Positions 32,481 to 42,752 of a stretch of DNA of 64,000 bases are shown here, piece after piece (within the stretch, counting starts at the first letter, position 1; each line of letters begins with the position of its first letter). Source of the DNA: Bovifimicola sp050309585 (GTDB lineage Bacteria; Bacillota; Clostridia; Lachnospirales; Lachnospiraceae); the NCBI GenBank assembly GCA_050309585.1, contig JBNRML010000036.1, forward strand, positions 1-64,000. The letters are read 5' to 3'. The position numbers were made by a program, and so were the translations under genes. The notes under the pieces were generated by a model. That model worked only from the letters and a program-made list of their open reading frames with translations. It had not been told where the DNA came from and made no database searches.

Positions 32481-35400
32481 TTATTTATCAGTTATTTCAC
32501 TGTGTAATTGCTGCAATGATTTTACATCAGCATCTCCGTTTTTCTGTGCGTAGAGTATACCCTTAACAGTTGCTCTGGCTGCGGCAACGGTAGTCACATA
32601 TGGAACTTTTGCTTTAATGGCAGCTTTTCTTAAGTAACTGTCATCATGTACGCTTTCTTTTCCACTTGGAGAGTTAACAATCATATCAATGTCGCCATTT
32701 GTAATGAGGTCATTGATATTTGGTCTTCCTTCCTGAAGCTTCTTAACGTACTCTGCTTTGATACCTGCCTCAGTGATAATCTTGTGTGTATTTCCTGTTG
32801 CCAATATCTTAAAGCCTGCTTCGTCAAAGAGTTTTGCGATTTCCACAACTTCAGGCTTATCCTTTCTGTTTACGGAAATTAATACTGTTCCAGAGAGAGG
32901 TAACTGTGTCTGTGTAGCTTCCTGAGCCTTGAAGAATGCTTCTCCATAGTAAGGAGATAATCCTAATACTTCACCGGTTGAACGCATTTCAGGTCCGAGG
33001 ATTGGGTCAACCTCAGGGAACATATTGAATGGGAATACAGCTTCCTTAACACCGTAGTATGGAATGTTCTTTTCTTTTAATTCAGGTACAGGAGATGGGC
33101 GTCCTGTGAGCTCAGATGTAATGATATCCGTAGCAATTGGAACCATACGGATGTTGCAAACCTTTGAAACCAATGGAACTGTACGTGATGCTCTAGGGTT
33201 AGCCTCTAATACGTAAACCTTGCCATTCTCAATTGCGTATTGCATATTCATAAGGCCTTTAACATGCATTTCCTCAGCAATCTTCTTTGTGTATTCCTTA
33301 ATGGTAGCAACATTATCTTCTGTAATGTGTACAGAAGGAATGATGCAGGCAGAGTCTCCGGAATGTATACCAGCAAGCTCAATGTGTTCCATAACAGCAG
33401 GAACAAAGGCGTGAGTGCCATCACTAATGGCATCTGCCTCGCACTCGAGTGCGTGATTAAGGAAACGGTCAATAAGAATAGGTCTGTCAGGTGTAACACC
33501 AACAGCAGCATTCATATAGCTTACCATACTCTCGTCATCGTATACAACTTCCATACCGCGTCCGCCAAGTACATATGATGGACGAACCATAACAGGATAA
33601 CCGATTTTCTTTGCAATATTTAAAGCCTCATCAACAGTAGTTGCCATTCCTGCCTCTGGCATTGGAATCTCAAGCTTATCCATCATTGCACGGAAGAGGT
33701 CTCTGTCTTCTGCAAGGTCAATAACTGCAGGGGAAGTACCGAGAATCTTAACACCGTTCTTTTCAAGTTCTGCAGCAAGATTTAATGGAGTCTGACCGCC
33801 GAACTGTGCTATAACACCAACTGGTTTTTCTTTATGGTAAATGCTGAGAACATCTTCCAGTGTAAGAGGTTCAAAGTATAACTTATCTGAAGTATCGTAG
33901 TCTGTAGAAACCGTTTCAGGATTACAGTTAACAATAATTGTCTCAAAACCTAACTTTTTGAGTGCTAAGGAAGCATGTACACAACAGTAGTCAAATTCGA
34001 TACCCTGACCGATTCTGTTAGGACCACCGCCGAGAATCATAATCTTTGGTTTGTCTGTATTTACAGGGTTTTTATCCTCTGCATTATATGTTGAATAGTA
34101 ATATGCACTGTCAGGTGTACCACTTACATGTACCCCTTCCCATGCCTCAACAACGCCTAATTCTGTACGTTTGTTTCTGATGTCTTCTTCTGGAATATCA
34201 AGGATAAGGCTTAAGTATTTGTCAGAAAATCCGTTTTTCTTAGCTGAAATCAGTGCCTCATCTGATGGAAGAGATCCTTTTGATTTTGCAAGAGCTTCTT
34301 CCTCTTCAACTAATTCCTTCATCTGTTCAATAAAATAATGTTTAACCTTTGTAATCTCAAAAATTTCATCAACTGTTGCACCTTTTCTGAGAGCTTCATA
34401 CATAACGAAGTGACGCTCACTTGAAGGATGTGCAAGCATATTAAGTAATTCTTCTTTTGTTTTCTTGTTGAAGTCCTTTGCGTATCCAAGACCATAGCGT
34501 CCTGTCTCAAGGCTTCGAATTGCCTTCTGGAAGGCTTCTTTGTAGGTTTTACCGATACTCATTACTTCACCAACGGCGCGCATCTGTGTACCAAGCTTGT
34601 CTTCAACACCCTTGAATTTTTCAAAAGCCCAACGTGCAAATTTGATAACAACGTAATCTCCGTCCGGAACATATTTATCCAATGTACCGTATTTACCACA
34701 TTCAATGTCTTTTAATGTAAGACCTGCCGCCAACATTGCTGAAACCAAAGCGATAGGGAAGCCGGTGGCTTTGGAAGCAAGAGCAGAAGAACGTGAAGTT
34801 CTAGGATTGATTTCAATAACTACGATTCTGTCTGTAACCGGGTCATGAGCGAACTGTACGTTTGTACCACCGATAACCTGAACAGAATCAACAATTTTAT
34901 ATGCCTGTTCCTGAAGTCTTTTCTGGAGCTCTTCTGAGATTGTGAGCATTGGAGCGGAGCAGAAAGAGTCACCTGTATGAACCCCAAGTGGGTCGATGTT
35001 TTCAATGAAACATACAGTAATCATATTTCCTTTAGAATCCCTGACCACTTCTAACTCTAATTCTTCCCAGCCTAAAATTGACTCTTCAACTAAAACCTGT
35101 CCAACAAGACTGGCCTGAAGACCACGGGAACAAACGGTTTTTAATTCTTCTTTGTTGTATACAAGTCCACCGCCGGAACCACCCATTGTGTAAGCAGGAC
35201 GCAGTACAACAGGATAGCCAAGTCTGTCAGCTATTTCGAGAGCTTCCTCAACTGAATATGAAACCTCACTGCGTGCCATCTCAACGCCAATGGCATCCAT
35301 TGATTTCTTAAATTCGATACGGTCCTCGCCGCGCTCAATGGCATCAACCTGAACACCTATAACCTTAACATTATATTTATCGAGAATTCCTTCTTTGGCA

Positions 35401-35705
35401 AGCTCTGCACAAAGGTTTAATCCGGACTGTCCACCAAGGTTTGGAAGTAAAGCATCCGGTCTTTCTTTCTCTATAATCTGTTCGAGACGCTTAACGTTAA
35501 GTGGCTCGATGTATGTCACATCAGCAATTTCAGGATCCGTCATAATTGTGGCTGGATTTGAATTTACTAATACAATTTCATAACCTAATTTTCTAAGTGC
35601 CTTACAAGCCTGTGTTCCAGAATAATCAAACTCGCAGGCCTGACCAATGATAATCGGACCTGAACCGATGATAAGTACTTTATTAATGTCTTCTCTTTTT
35701 GGCAT
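32481..35705 (-). CDS. carB: Carbamoyl-phosphate synthase large subunit
   Basis: CarB makes carbamoyl phosphate from bicarbonate, ATP and ammonia for pyrimidines and arginine. The 1074-residue protein holds two ATP-grasp halves: the first begins KVLIIGSGPIIIGQACEFDY, the second KIMILGGGPNRIGQGIEFDY, and a C-terminal allosteric MGS-like domain covers about the last 140 residues (FKILATGNTHKII). A frame opens at 35720, but that ATG overlaps the GGAGG ribosome site, so the ATG at 35705 (MPKREDINK) is chosen. The small subunit gene carA is not adjacent. The long intact frame argues against a generally poor assembly. Confidence 0.96.
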   Translation of the reverse strand: MPKREDINKVLIIGSGPIIIGQACEFDYSGTQACKALRKLGYEIVLVNSNPATIMTDPEIADVTYIEPLNVKRLEQIIEKERPDALLPNLGGQSGLNLCAELAKEGILDKYNVKVIGVQVDAIERGEDRIEFKKSMDAIGVEMARSEVSYSVEEALEIADRLGYPVVLRPAYTMGGSGGGLVYNKEELKTVCSRGLQASLVGQVLVEESILGWEELELEVVRDSKGNMITVCFIENIDPLGVHTGDSFCSAPMLTISEELQKRLQEQAYKIVDSVQVIGGTNVQFAHDPVTDRIVVIEINPRTSRSSALASKATGFPIALVSAMLAAGLTLKDIECGKYGTLDKYVPDGDYVVIKFARWAFEKFKGVEDKLGTQMRAVGEVMSIGKTYKEAFQKAIRSLETGRYGLGYAKDFNKKTKEELLNMLAHPSSERHFVMYEALRKGATVDEIFEITKVKHYFIEQMKELVEEEEALAKSKGSLPSDEALISAKKNGFSDKYLSLILDIPEEDIRNKRTELGVVEAWEGVHVSGTPDSAYYYSTYNAEDKNPVNTDKPKIMILGGGPNRIGQGIEFDYCCVHASLALKKLGFETIIVNCNPETVSTDYDTSDKLYFEPLTLEDVLSIYHKEKPVGVIAQFGGQTPLNLAAELEKNGVKILGTSPAVIDLAEDRDLFRAMMDKLEIPMPEAGMATTVDEALNIAKKIGYPVMVRPSYVLGGRGMEVVYDDESMVSYMNAAVGVTPDRPILIDRFLNHALECEADAISDGTHAFVPAVMEHIELAGIHSGDSACIIPSVHITEDNVATIKEYTKKIAEEMHVKGLMNMQYAIENGKVYVLEANPRASRTVPLVSKVCNIRMVPIATDIITSELTGRPSPVPELKEKNIPYYGVKEAVFPFNMFPEVDPILGPEMRSTGEVLGLSPYYGEAFFKAQEATQTQLPLSGTVLISVNRKDKPEVVEIAKLFDEAGFKILATGNTHKIITEAGIKAEYVKKLQEGRPNINDLITNGDIDMIVNSPSGKESVHDDSYLRKAAIKAKVPYVTTVAAARATVKGILYAQKNGDADVKSLQQLHSEITDK

Positions 35706-35870
35706 TTTGTTTTCCTCCATTTTTACATATATTTCTTATTATAACTTAAAAATAAAAAAACATAAACAATTTTTTATTAAATGGTGAAAAATTATTGTTT
35801 AGGTTATATAATTTATCAAAAAATAAGAAAGAAACAGTTATCAGGATACAAAAAGGAAATTAGGGATACT

Positions 35871-38549
35871 ATGGGACAAATTATTTTCAGCATTATTGTT
35901 ATTTTAATGATTTCAATAGACACGGAAATCATAAGAAAAGTTTTCAAAAATCCGAAGGGGCACAGCGAATATTTTGCAAAGGCCGCAATTGCCTCGATTA
36001 TTACATCAATTAGTTATCTGGTGAGCATACTTACCGACAATTATCTAGTGATGAAAATTGCCTGTGCTTTTTATTTCACTTCCATAGACATAATGTTATT
36101 ATTTCTATTGATATACATAATCTACTATTCAAGATACAAAATGAGCAGGGTGATGAAATTTTTTTTGTATATGATGGAAGTATGGATAGGATTTGACATA
36201 ATCGTTGAATTCATTAATCCATTTAAAGAAATAGCTATGGAATACAGAGAGATTCAAGGGGCAATCACCAGGTGGCAGTATTCTCCTAAGCTGCTTTATC
36301 AAATGCATCTCATATTGAGTTATACAATAAAAGCTGCTATTTTTTATCTTCTAATTCGAAGAATGATGCATACATCAGCTGCTTACAGACAGAAGTATTA
36401 CACAATAATTGCTGGTATTATGTTTGTGGTTGCCTTAAATGGGGTGTTCCTGTTTATTAATAAGGAGAGCCGCCTGTTAGATTACTCAATAATCTTTTAT
36501 GGTTTTATGATAATGATTTTGTATTGGAACACGTATTATTACTCTAAACATGGAATGTTAAATCATGTCAGGCAGATGATATTGGACGAAATTGAACATC
36601 CCATAGTGTTGTTTGATGAGGAAAAAGTAGTTGCTCTGAGCAATTATGCTGCTGATGTGTTTGTAGGTGAGAAGGAAAAAATGGACTTATCTATGAGTGA
36701 TTTTGTCAGCAAATATGATTTGGACGAGAAATTGTTAAGCACAAAAGAGGACAACTATTTCTTATGGAATTATTCAGTTGATGATGAAAATGTACTGACT
36801 TTCAGAGTTGATTTTCATATTCTCCGGGATAAGAAAAACAGAATAATTGGAAGAATGTTTGTCTTTACGGACAATTCACTGGAGATTGACATTTTGACGG
36901 GATTTCAGTCAAAAAACAGCTTTCAGAGACATATGCACACTGATTACTTAAATATAGAATATCCTGCGGCAGTTGCCATTTGTGATATTAACAGACTGTC
37001 TGTAATAAACAAAATAATGGGTGAGAAGATGGGGGATAAGGCAATAACCGTTCTGTCAGAGCTTATGAGAAAATATCTTCCAAAGGATACATATTTCGCG
37101 AGACTGGATGATGCGAATTTACTTGCAATTTGTCCGAAAACAGATTTGAATGAAATGAGAGAATCCTTGAAAAAAAATAAGGACGGAGTTTTCATCTTTG
37201 TCAGGGTACGCAATGAAGCTTGATATGCAGAGTGCCGTTAGTGTTGCTGAAAATGAGGAAACGGATTTGGAGGAGGCTGTGAGCAATGCTGAAAAAAGCA
37301 TGCGTTCAAGAAAACTTATGGATGGCAGTTCAGCACACTCTTCTCTTTTGGATTCCTTTGCCCAGACATTGAAGGAGTCAGACAGCACTACACAGGAGCA
37401 TGTATAATAGCAGTTGTGGATACATATGATGCAATGACTAATGAGCGGCCTTACAGAAAAGCATTGTCGGAAAAGGCGGCAAGGGAGGAGCTCAGAAAAT
37501 GTGCCGGAAGTCAGTTTGACCCGGGAATTGTTGCCGAGTTTATCAGGATGTTAGAGGAAATGAAGGGAGTTAGTGAGGAAGAGCAGGACAGTGCCTTGGA
37601 GAGTAATGTTGAACCACAGAAAGATATTGGAGGCCTGCAGAATTGGAGGGTCACAGATGATAATAGAATATCTTCATATACGAAATTTGTTATTAATGAG
37701 AATAAAAAGATTATTTCCATAGATGATTCCTTTGAGGAAATAACAGGATATGGAAGCGGTGACTTAGATGTATACAATTTATCACATTATGACCTTGTAC
37801 CGATAGCAGACAGAAATGACTTTATCGTTAAAACAGAAGAACAATTGAGGGATAAGGGAGAAACCCTTGTAGAGCATCATCTGGTGAGAAAGGACGGTGC
37901 GGTCAGAAATGTAATGAGCTTTGTGAAGAATATTTTTAATTCAGTTACAAGGGAGGCTCAGTCATATGTGGTGCTTGCGGATATTGAGAAAACAAATGCG
38001 GTAAGTGTTGCTAAGGAAAAGGAGAGGGAAAGCATAAGGCGTAGTATTGAAAAATGGGAGGAAAATGCCAGAAAAGACTCTCTCACAGACATATACAACA
38101 GGGTTGCATTTGCCAATGAAGTTGAAACTGCCCTTCTTAACGAGGATAAACAGATTGTTTTTATCATCATGGATGTAGATAAGTTCAAGGAATATAATGA
38201 TGAGTACGGGAATCTTGCGGGTGATAAGCTGTTGCAGATTGTATCGAAGGCTCTTAAGGATAGTATTTGTATGGATGGATTTGCCGGAAGGCTTGGGGGA
38301 GATGAGTTTGCGGCTGTTATTATCCAGGACAAGGGAATATTGAGTGAAGATTTGAAAAAAAGAGTTGAGCTTGTTTGGAAGGAAATCAGCAGTTCATTGT
38401 CAACCATGGATAAATTCGCCTCAGTATCAATGGGAGCTGTGGCAACAACCGTGGAAAACAGGAATTTTCACGATTTATATAAAGGCGCAGATAAAATGCT
38501 GTACGAAGTGAAAAAATACGGAAGAAATAGTTATAAGACTGATGTGTAG
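35871..38549 (+). pseudogene. Decayed c-di-GMP gene: 7TM sensor, degenerate GGDEF, deleted HD-GYP, PAS, GGDEF
   Basis: The 5' part encodes a multi-helix membrane sensor (about 1-215), a PAS-like region and a GGDEF-like domain with RLDDANLL in place of RxGGDEF. One extra T in ATCTTTG near 37195 shifts frame; without it GVFILSGYAMKLD continues. At 37405 the frame stops at the beginning of an HD-GYP domain, and what follows (IIAVVDTYDAMTNERPYRK) is the end of that domain: the core with the HD and HHE residues, roughly 90 codons, is gone. The last part (37416-38549) is an open PAS plus GGDEF unit with intact GRLGGDEF and could still be made if translated on its own. Confidence 0.75.
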
Positions 38550-38555
38550 AAATGA

Positions 38556-39197
38556 TTAAGATGTCTTTTTGAATTTCTTAAGACAAATCTCATTTAAACA
38601 ACATTCATCGCAATGGGGCTTTCTGGCAGTGCAGACAGCTCTGCCGTGATATACAAGGCGGTGGCAGAAATCATTCCCTTCTTCAGGGGGAATGATTTTC
38701 CACAAAGCCATTTCTACTTTTTTAGGTTCTTTTATATTATCCACCAATCCAAATCGGTTTACAAGACGTATACAATGAGTGTCTGTGACGATGGCGGGTT
38801 TAGAAAAAACATCTCCTAATACAAGATTTGCACTTTTTCTTCCCACACCGGGAAGCTTTAAGAGGTCATCCATATTATCAGGAACATTTCCGGAAAAATC
38901 GTCCCGTAACATTTTCATACAGAGACTGATGTCTCTTGCCTTACTATGACCGAGACCGCAAGGTTTAACTATCGACTCGATTTCTTCTACTGAAGCATCT
39001 GCGAGAGCTTCTACAGAAGGGAATTTCTCATAGAGAGCAGGGACAACCCTGTTTACTCTCTCGTCTGTGCACTGAGCAGCGAGTCTCACGCTGACCAAAA
39101 GTTTCCAGGCATCATTGTAATCCAGACTGCATTTTGCATCTGGATACTCACGTTTTAATAAATCAATAATTTTTGCGGCTCTTTCTTTTTTTGTCAT
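38556..39197 (-). CDS. nth: Endonuclease III
   Basis: A DNA glycosylase/AP lyase of 213 residues that removes oxidised pyrimidines. The helix-hairpin-helix LPGVGRKSANLVLGDVF is followed by the catalytic Asp in VDTHCIRL (written VTDTHCIRLVNRFG here), and the iron-sulfur cluster ligands are in CTARKPHCDECCLNEIC near the C terminus. It ends seven bases from the end of the c-di-GMP remnant, convergent with it. Confidence 0.94.
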   Translation of the reverse strand: MTKKERAAKIIDLLKREYPDAKCSLDYNDAWKLLVSVRLAAQCTDERVNRVVPALYEKFPSVEALADASVEEIESIVKPCGLGHSKARDISLCMKMLRDDFSGNVPDNMDDLLKLPGVGRKSANLVLGDVFSKPAIVTDTHCIRLVNRFGLVDNIKEPKKVEMALWKIIPPEEGNDFCHRLVYHGRAVCTARKPHCDECCLNEICLKKFKKTS

Positions 39198-39230
39198 TTC
39201 CCGTAAACCTTTCAGGTGATTTCTTGATAT

Positions 39231-39992
39231 TTATTTTTCGTCAGCCATAAGCTTTAGCGGCAGTCCCAAAAGAACAGCACCACCTAGTATATTTCCAATG
39301 GTAACGAAGAACATACTCTTGGCAATAAGTGTCAGACTGACATTGTCAAGAAGCAAATATGCAATAGAGAATGTTCCCATATTTGCAATACAGTGTTCAA
39401 AGCCTGCTGCCACAAAAGTCATGATAACAGCGGCCATAACAATTATTTTTCCACTTTCTGATTTCATTCTTGTGCCTGTCCACACAGCAAGACAAACCAT
39501 GAAGTTACAAAGGATACCACGGAGCAGAAGTTCTACGGGTGTTGCAGAGAGCTTTGCATTAATGAAGCTGTTATAGTAATCAGTTAAAATCTGTTTTGAT
39601 GCATTGCTCGCAACAAACATCGCCGACAAAATAAATGCTCCGATGAAATTTCCTATGTAGCTTACTATCCAGACTTTTATGACATCAGAAATTTTACACG
39701 AGCGATTGTAGGCACCTATTGCCATTGTCATATTGTTGCCTGTAAACAATTCGCCACCGATGAATACAATAAGTATAATTGCAATGGAAAACAGTAATGA
39801 GCTCAAAAGTTTTCCAAACTGGGGATAAGTAGGGAACAAAACTGCTGCCGAAATATTAGATAGTATAGTTGCTACAACAATATAAAATCCTGCTATAACT
39901 GAGCGGGTAAAATATTTGCCTAAATGTTTGCTGCACATTTCGGCTTTGTTAGAGGCAGCTTTTGAAACGACCTCTATATCCTGAATGTACAT
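39231..39992 (-). CDS. Formate/nitrite transporter family channel
   Basis: A 253-residue FocA/NirC-type pentameric channel with six hydrophobic helices. Family blocks are GFYIVVATILSN, GGELFTGNNMTM, YIGNFIGA and FEHCIANMG, the last with the conserved central His. Formate, nitrite or hydrosulfide are all carried by members; formate is plausible in a fermenting anaerobe but is inference. It stands 33 bases downstream of the small membrane protein gene boundary on the same strand as nth. Confidence 0.92.
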   Translation of the reverse strand: MYIQDIEVVSKAASNKAEMCSKHLGKYFTRSVIAGFYIVVATILSNISAAVLFPTYPQFGKLLSSLLFSIAIILIVFIGGELFTGNNMTMAIGAYNRSCKISDVIKVWIVSYIGNFIGAFILSAMFVASNASKQILTDYYNSFINAKLSATPVELLLRGILCNFMVCLAVWTGTRMKSESGKIIVMAAVIMTFVAAGFEHCIANMGTFSIAYLLLDNVSLTLIAKSMFFVTIGNILGGAVLLGLPLKLMADEK

Positions 39993-40014
39993 TTCTGAGT
40001 CCTCCTAAAAATTA

Positions 40015-40467
40015 TTAGCTTAAAAGAATTGGTAAAATAGTGGTACTGTAAATAATAAGGTACGTGATTGATACGCAGAAACCTACGATACTTGTTATAA
40101 GACCTGCCATACAAAAGTTCTCTGTGTTACCCTTATTTTTGGCAACCAGTGAAAGTACAAAACCAACTATGGCAAGAACAAGACCTATAAGACCACAACA
40201 TACAATGCTGACTATACCGCATACCATTGAGGCAATAGCCATCCCGTGGGCAGGTGGTGTTGGATTATATCCGTTATAATTGTTATTGTAGCCATTGTTA
40301 TAATTATTGTTATAACAATCGTTGCTGTATCCAATGTTGTCATTATAATAACCGCCGTTGTTGTAGCCACCGTTGTTGTCATTATAATAACCGCCGTTAT
40401 TGTAGCCACCATTATTATAGTCTCCGTTATTATAACCACCATTGTTATATCCGTTATTGTTGTCCAT
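40015..40467 (-). CDS. DUF4190 membrane protein with Asn/Gly/Tyr repeat head
   Basis: The first 68 residues are a low-complexity tail made of NNGGYNN and NNGGYYNDN units, coded by short tandem repeats of 12-15 bases. Residues about 75-150 contain two hydrophobic helices (MVCGIVSIVCCGLIGLVLAI and LITSIVGFCVSITYLIIY) with the GIVSxxxCCxxxG pattern of DUF4190. Function unknown. The repeat head could vary in length between strains. Confidence 0.8.
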   Translation of the reverse strand: MDNNNGYNNGGYNNGDYNNGGYNNGGYYNDNNGGYNNGGYYNDNIGYSNDCYNNNYNNGYNNNYNGYNPTPPAHGMAIASMVCGIVSIVCCGLIGLVLAIVGFVLSLVAKNKGNTENFCMAGLITSIVGFCVSITYLIIYSTTILPILLS

Positions 40468-40579
40468 AAAATACTCCTTTCTGAGTGTATTTGTTTCAAA
40501 ATAATTACAAAGAAAATTTTATTCAATTTTTATAAAAATGTCAAGTTTAGCATAAATAAATAACAGTTTTCATAGAAAA

Positions 40580-40987
40580 TTATATTGGACGAAAGAAAGA
40601 AAAGGCTTTAACATTTCTTAAAAATGCCCATATAACTATCACTGTCAGACAGATATAATAGCATGTAAAGGTGAATTTCTGACTGGAAAGAAAAGCGGGT
40701 TTTCCAATAAAGCGTAAAATGCTGTAAATAACCCAGAATGTAATAATTATAAATGCCGCCATATTCTGATGAAGTGCCAGAGGAATGTTAAAGTCCATGA
40801 TTGCAAGAAACATTCTTGTTATTCCACAGCCCGGACAGTAAAGCCCGGTTAAGTCGTGATAAAAGCAGCTAAAGGAAAAAACGGTGGTTTTTATTATGAA
40901 TGTATATAATCCACCAAAAAATAATATTACAGAATATATGACAATTATATTTTTTCTCGCTGAGTTAAGAGGTGAGTTGCCCTTCAT
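40580..40987 (-). CDS. DUF2752 membrane protein
   Basis: A 135-residue membrane protein with three hydrophobic helices and the GLYCPGCGITRMFLAIM motif that defines DUF2752. Function is unknown. It lies upstream of the DUF4190 gene on the same strand; both are small membrane proteins and may share a transcript. A simple ribosome site is not obvious before the ATG. Confidence 0.85.
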   Translation of the reverse strand: MKGNSPLNSARKNIIVIYSVILFFGGLYTFIIKTTVFSFSCFYHDLTGLYCPGCGITRMFLAIMDFNIPLALHQNMAAFIIITFWVIYSILRFIGKPAFLSSQKFTFTCYYICLTVIVIWAFLRNVKAFSFFRPI

Positions 40988-41100
40988 ACCAATTTTACAC
41001 TCCTTTGTGAAAGTTTACTTCGTGTAAGTATATCATAAATTTACAGGTTGTAAATACGTGTGAATTGTGGCATACTTAACGTAGAATTAAAAACTATATG

Positions 41101-41401
41101 CTATGGTATTGATGTGTATGTTGGTGTGAGCGTGGATATGTACGTTGGTGTGCACGTTGGAGCTTGCGCAGATTTCTCTTCGCCTCTTCGCGTAAAAACG
41201 CTCAGAAATGGAGATAGTGTGAAAAGTACCTACTAGAAAGCTCAAAATGCTGGAAGGGTGGGTAAAAATTCAGGACAAAAGAGCAAAAATACCTACTGAA
41301 AAGCCCAAAAAGTTAGAACAGTAGGTAAAAAAGCAAGAATAAGAGTAAAATGAAGTTTCAGCGTCTACGCAAATAAATTTGCTGCGGAATGGAGGAATAA
41401 T
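41101..41401 (+). repeat. Repeat-rich 5' region of the M18 peptidase gene
   Basis: The 414-base gap 40988-41401 has a GTTGGTGTG-type short repeat (41119-41160), then the module CGCCTCTTCGCGTAAA (41181-41196) with GAAATGGAG and a GTGAAAAG start as in other leader repeats. Next come two imperfect copies of a 63-base unit whose TACCTACT starts are at 41227 and 41290; the second forms a TACCTACTG / CAGTAGGTA hairpin. It ends with AAATTTGCTGCGGAATGGAGG, the ribosome site of the next gene. Confidence 0.65.
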
Positions 41402-42661
41402 ATGGAAAATGCAAAGAAATTATTAGAATTTATAGAAAAAAGTCCAAGTATGTTTCATTGTGTTAATGAGATAAAAAATATGGCATTAACTGCCGGATAC
41501 ACAGAAAAAAAAGAAAATGAGGACTGGAATTTTGGCAGTGGAAAGTATTTTGTATCAAGAAATGATTCTTCGGCTGCACTTATTGATATTCCTAAAGGTG
41601 ATATAAAAGGATTTCATGTGGTGGCATCCCACAGTGATTCGCCCTGCTATAAGGTGAAGGAAAATCCTGACATCAGTGTGGAAGGACATTACAGAAGAAT
41701 AAATGTTGAAAAATATGGTGGAATGATTATTAATTCGTGGCTGGACAGGCCGCTTTCAGTGGCAGGAAGAGTTGTTGTGGATGGTAAGGAGGGGCTTGAG
41801 CGTCACCTTGTGAATATTTCTGAGGATTTAATGGTGATACCTAATCTGGCCATTCACATGAACAGAGATGTCAATAAGGGATATGAGTATCATGTACAGA
41901 AGGATATGTGTCCACTGACTTGCAGTATCCCGGAGGGGAAAAAACTTGTGGAGATAGTCTCTGATAGAACCGGGATTCCGGGTGAAAACATTTTAGGGGA
42001 GGACCTGTTTTTGTATGTCAGAGACAGGGGAAGAATTATTGGCAGTGAAAGGGATATGATTTTATCGCCAAAACTAGATGATTTAGAATGTGTTTACAGC
42101 TCTGTAAGGGCAATAATTGAGTCAGAGGCGAAGAGTTACATAAATATATGCATTGTTTTTGATAACGAAGAGGTGGGAAGCGGAACCTCACAGGGAGCAG
42201 ATTCCACATTCTTCACAGATATTTTAAATGAGATTAAGAAGGGGATTTGTATTGATGAATGTGAACTTAGGAAAATGATTGCAAACAGCCTGTTGATATC
42301 TGCCGACAATGCCCATGCCGTTCATCCGGCATATCCGGAAAAATCAGACCCCACAAACAGACCATATATTAACGGTGGAGTGGTCATAAAATATCACGGC
42401 GGACAGAAGTATACCACAGACGGGAGAACTGGTGCAATGATTAAGGCAATGTGTAAGAGGGCAGGGGTTCCATATCAGACCTTTGCAAATCATTCTGATT
42501 CAGCGGGAGGTTCTACGCTGGGAAATATTTCAACGGCACATGTGTCGATGCCATCAGTGGATATTGGGCTGCCGCAGCTAGCAATGCATTCAGCAGTGGA
42601 AACAGCAGGTGTCAGGGATTTAGGATATTTGATTAAATTACTAAAGGAATTTTATCAATAA
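41402..42661 (+). CDS. M18 family aminopeptidase
   Basis: A 419-residue cytosolic metallopeptidase of the aspartyl aminopeptidase family that trims N-terminal acidic residues from peptides. Metal ligands and catalytic residues are visible in VVASHSDSPCYKVK, SPKLDDLECVY, FDNEEVGSGTSQGADS and SADNAHAVHP, with the last His in LPQLAMHSAVET. Length is normal. The ATG directly follows a leader-repeat ribosome site (GGAGG). Confidence 0.94.
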   Translation: MENAKKLLEFIEKSPSMFHCVNEIKNMALTAGYTEKKENEDWNFGSGKYFVSRNDSSAALIDIPKGDIKGFHVVASHSDSPCYKVKENPDISVEGHYRRINVEKYGGMIINSWLDRPLSVAGRVVVDGKEGLERHLVNISEDLMVIPNLAIHMNRDVNKGYEYHVQKDMCPLTCSIPEGKKLVEIVSDRTGIPGENILGEDLFLYVRDRGRIIGSERDMILSPKLDDLECVYSSVRAIIESEAKSYINICIVFDNEEVGSGTSQGADSTFFTDILNEIKKGICIDECELRKMIANSLLISADNAHAVHPAYPEKSDPTNRPYINGGVVIKYHGGQKYTTDGRTGAMIKAMCKRAGVPYQTFANHSDSAGGSTLGNISTAHVSMPSVDIGLPQLAMHSAVETAGVRDLGYLIKLLKEFYQ

Positions 42662-42752
42662 ATGTACGCTAACAAATGAGGATTAATATAAATTACAGGT
42701 TTGGATTTAAGTATAATTATCATATCAGTTGGAGTGAAAGGAAAGTTCGTAA

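Noticed and set aside
29405..38549. Frameshifts as general assembly error
   Set aside because: Breaks fall only in accessory genes, some with in-frame losses or a missing domain, while carB, proS and other long genes are intact. Single sites could still be errors, so read-level checks are named.
40212..40563. Open frames on both strands over the DUF4190 head
   Set aside because: They come from short Asn/Gly/Tyr codon repeats that stay open in several frames; only the minus frame leads into DUF4190 helices.
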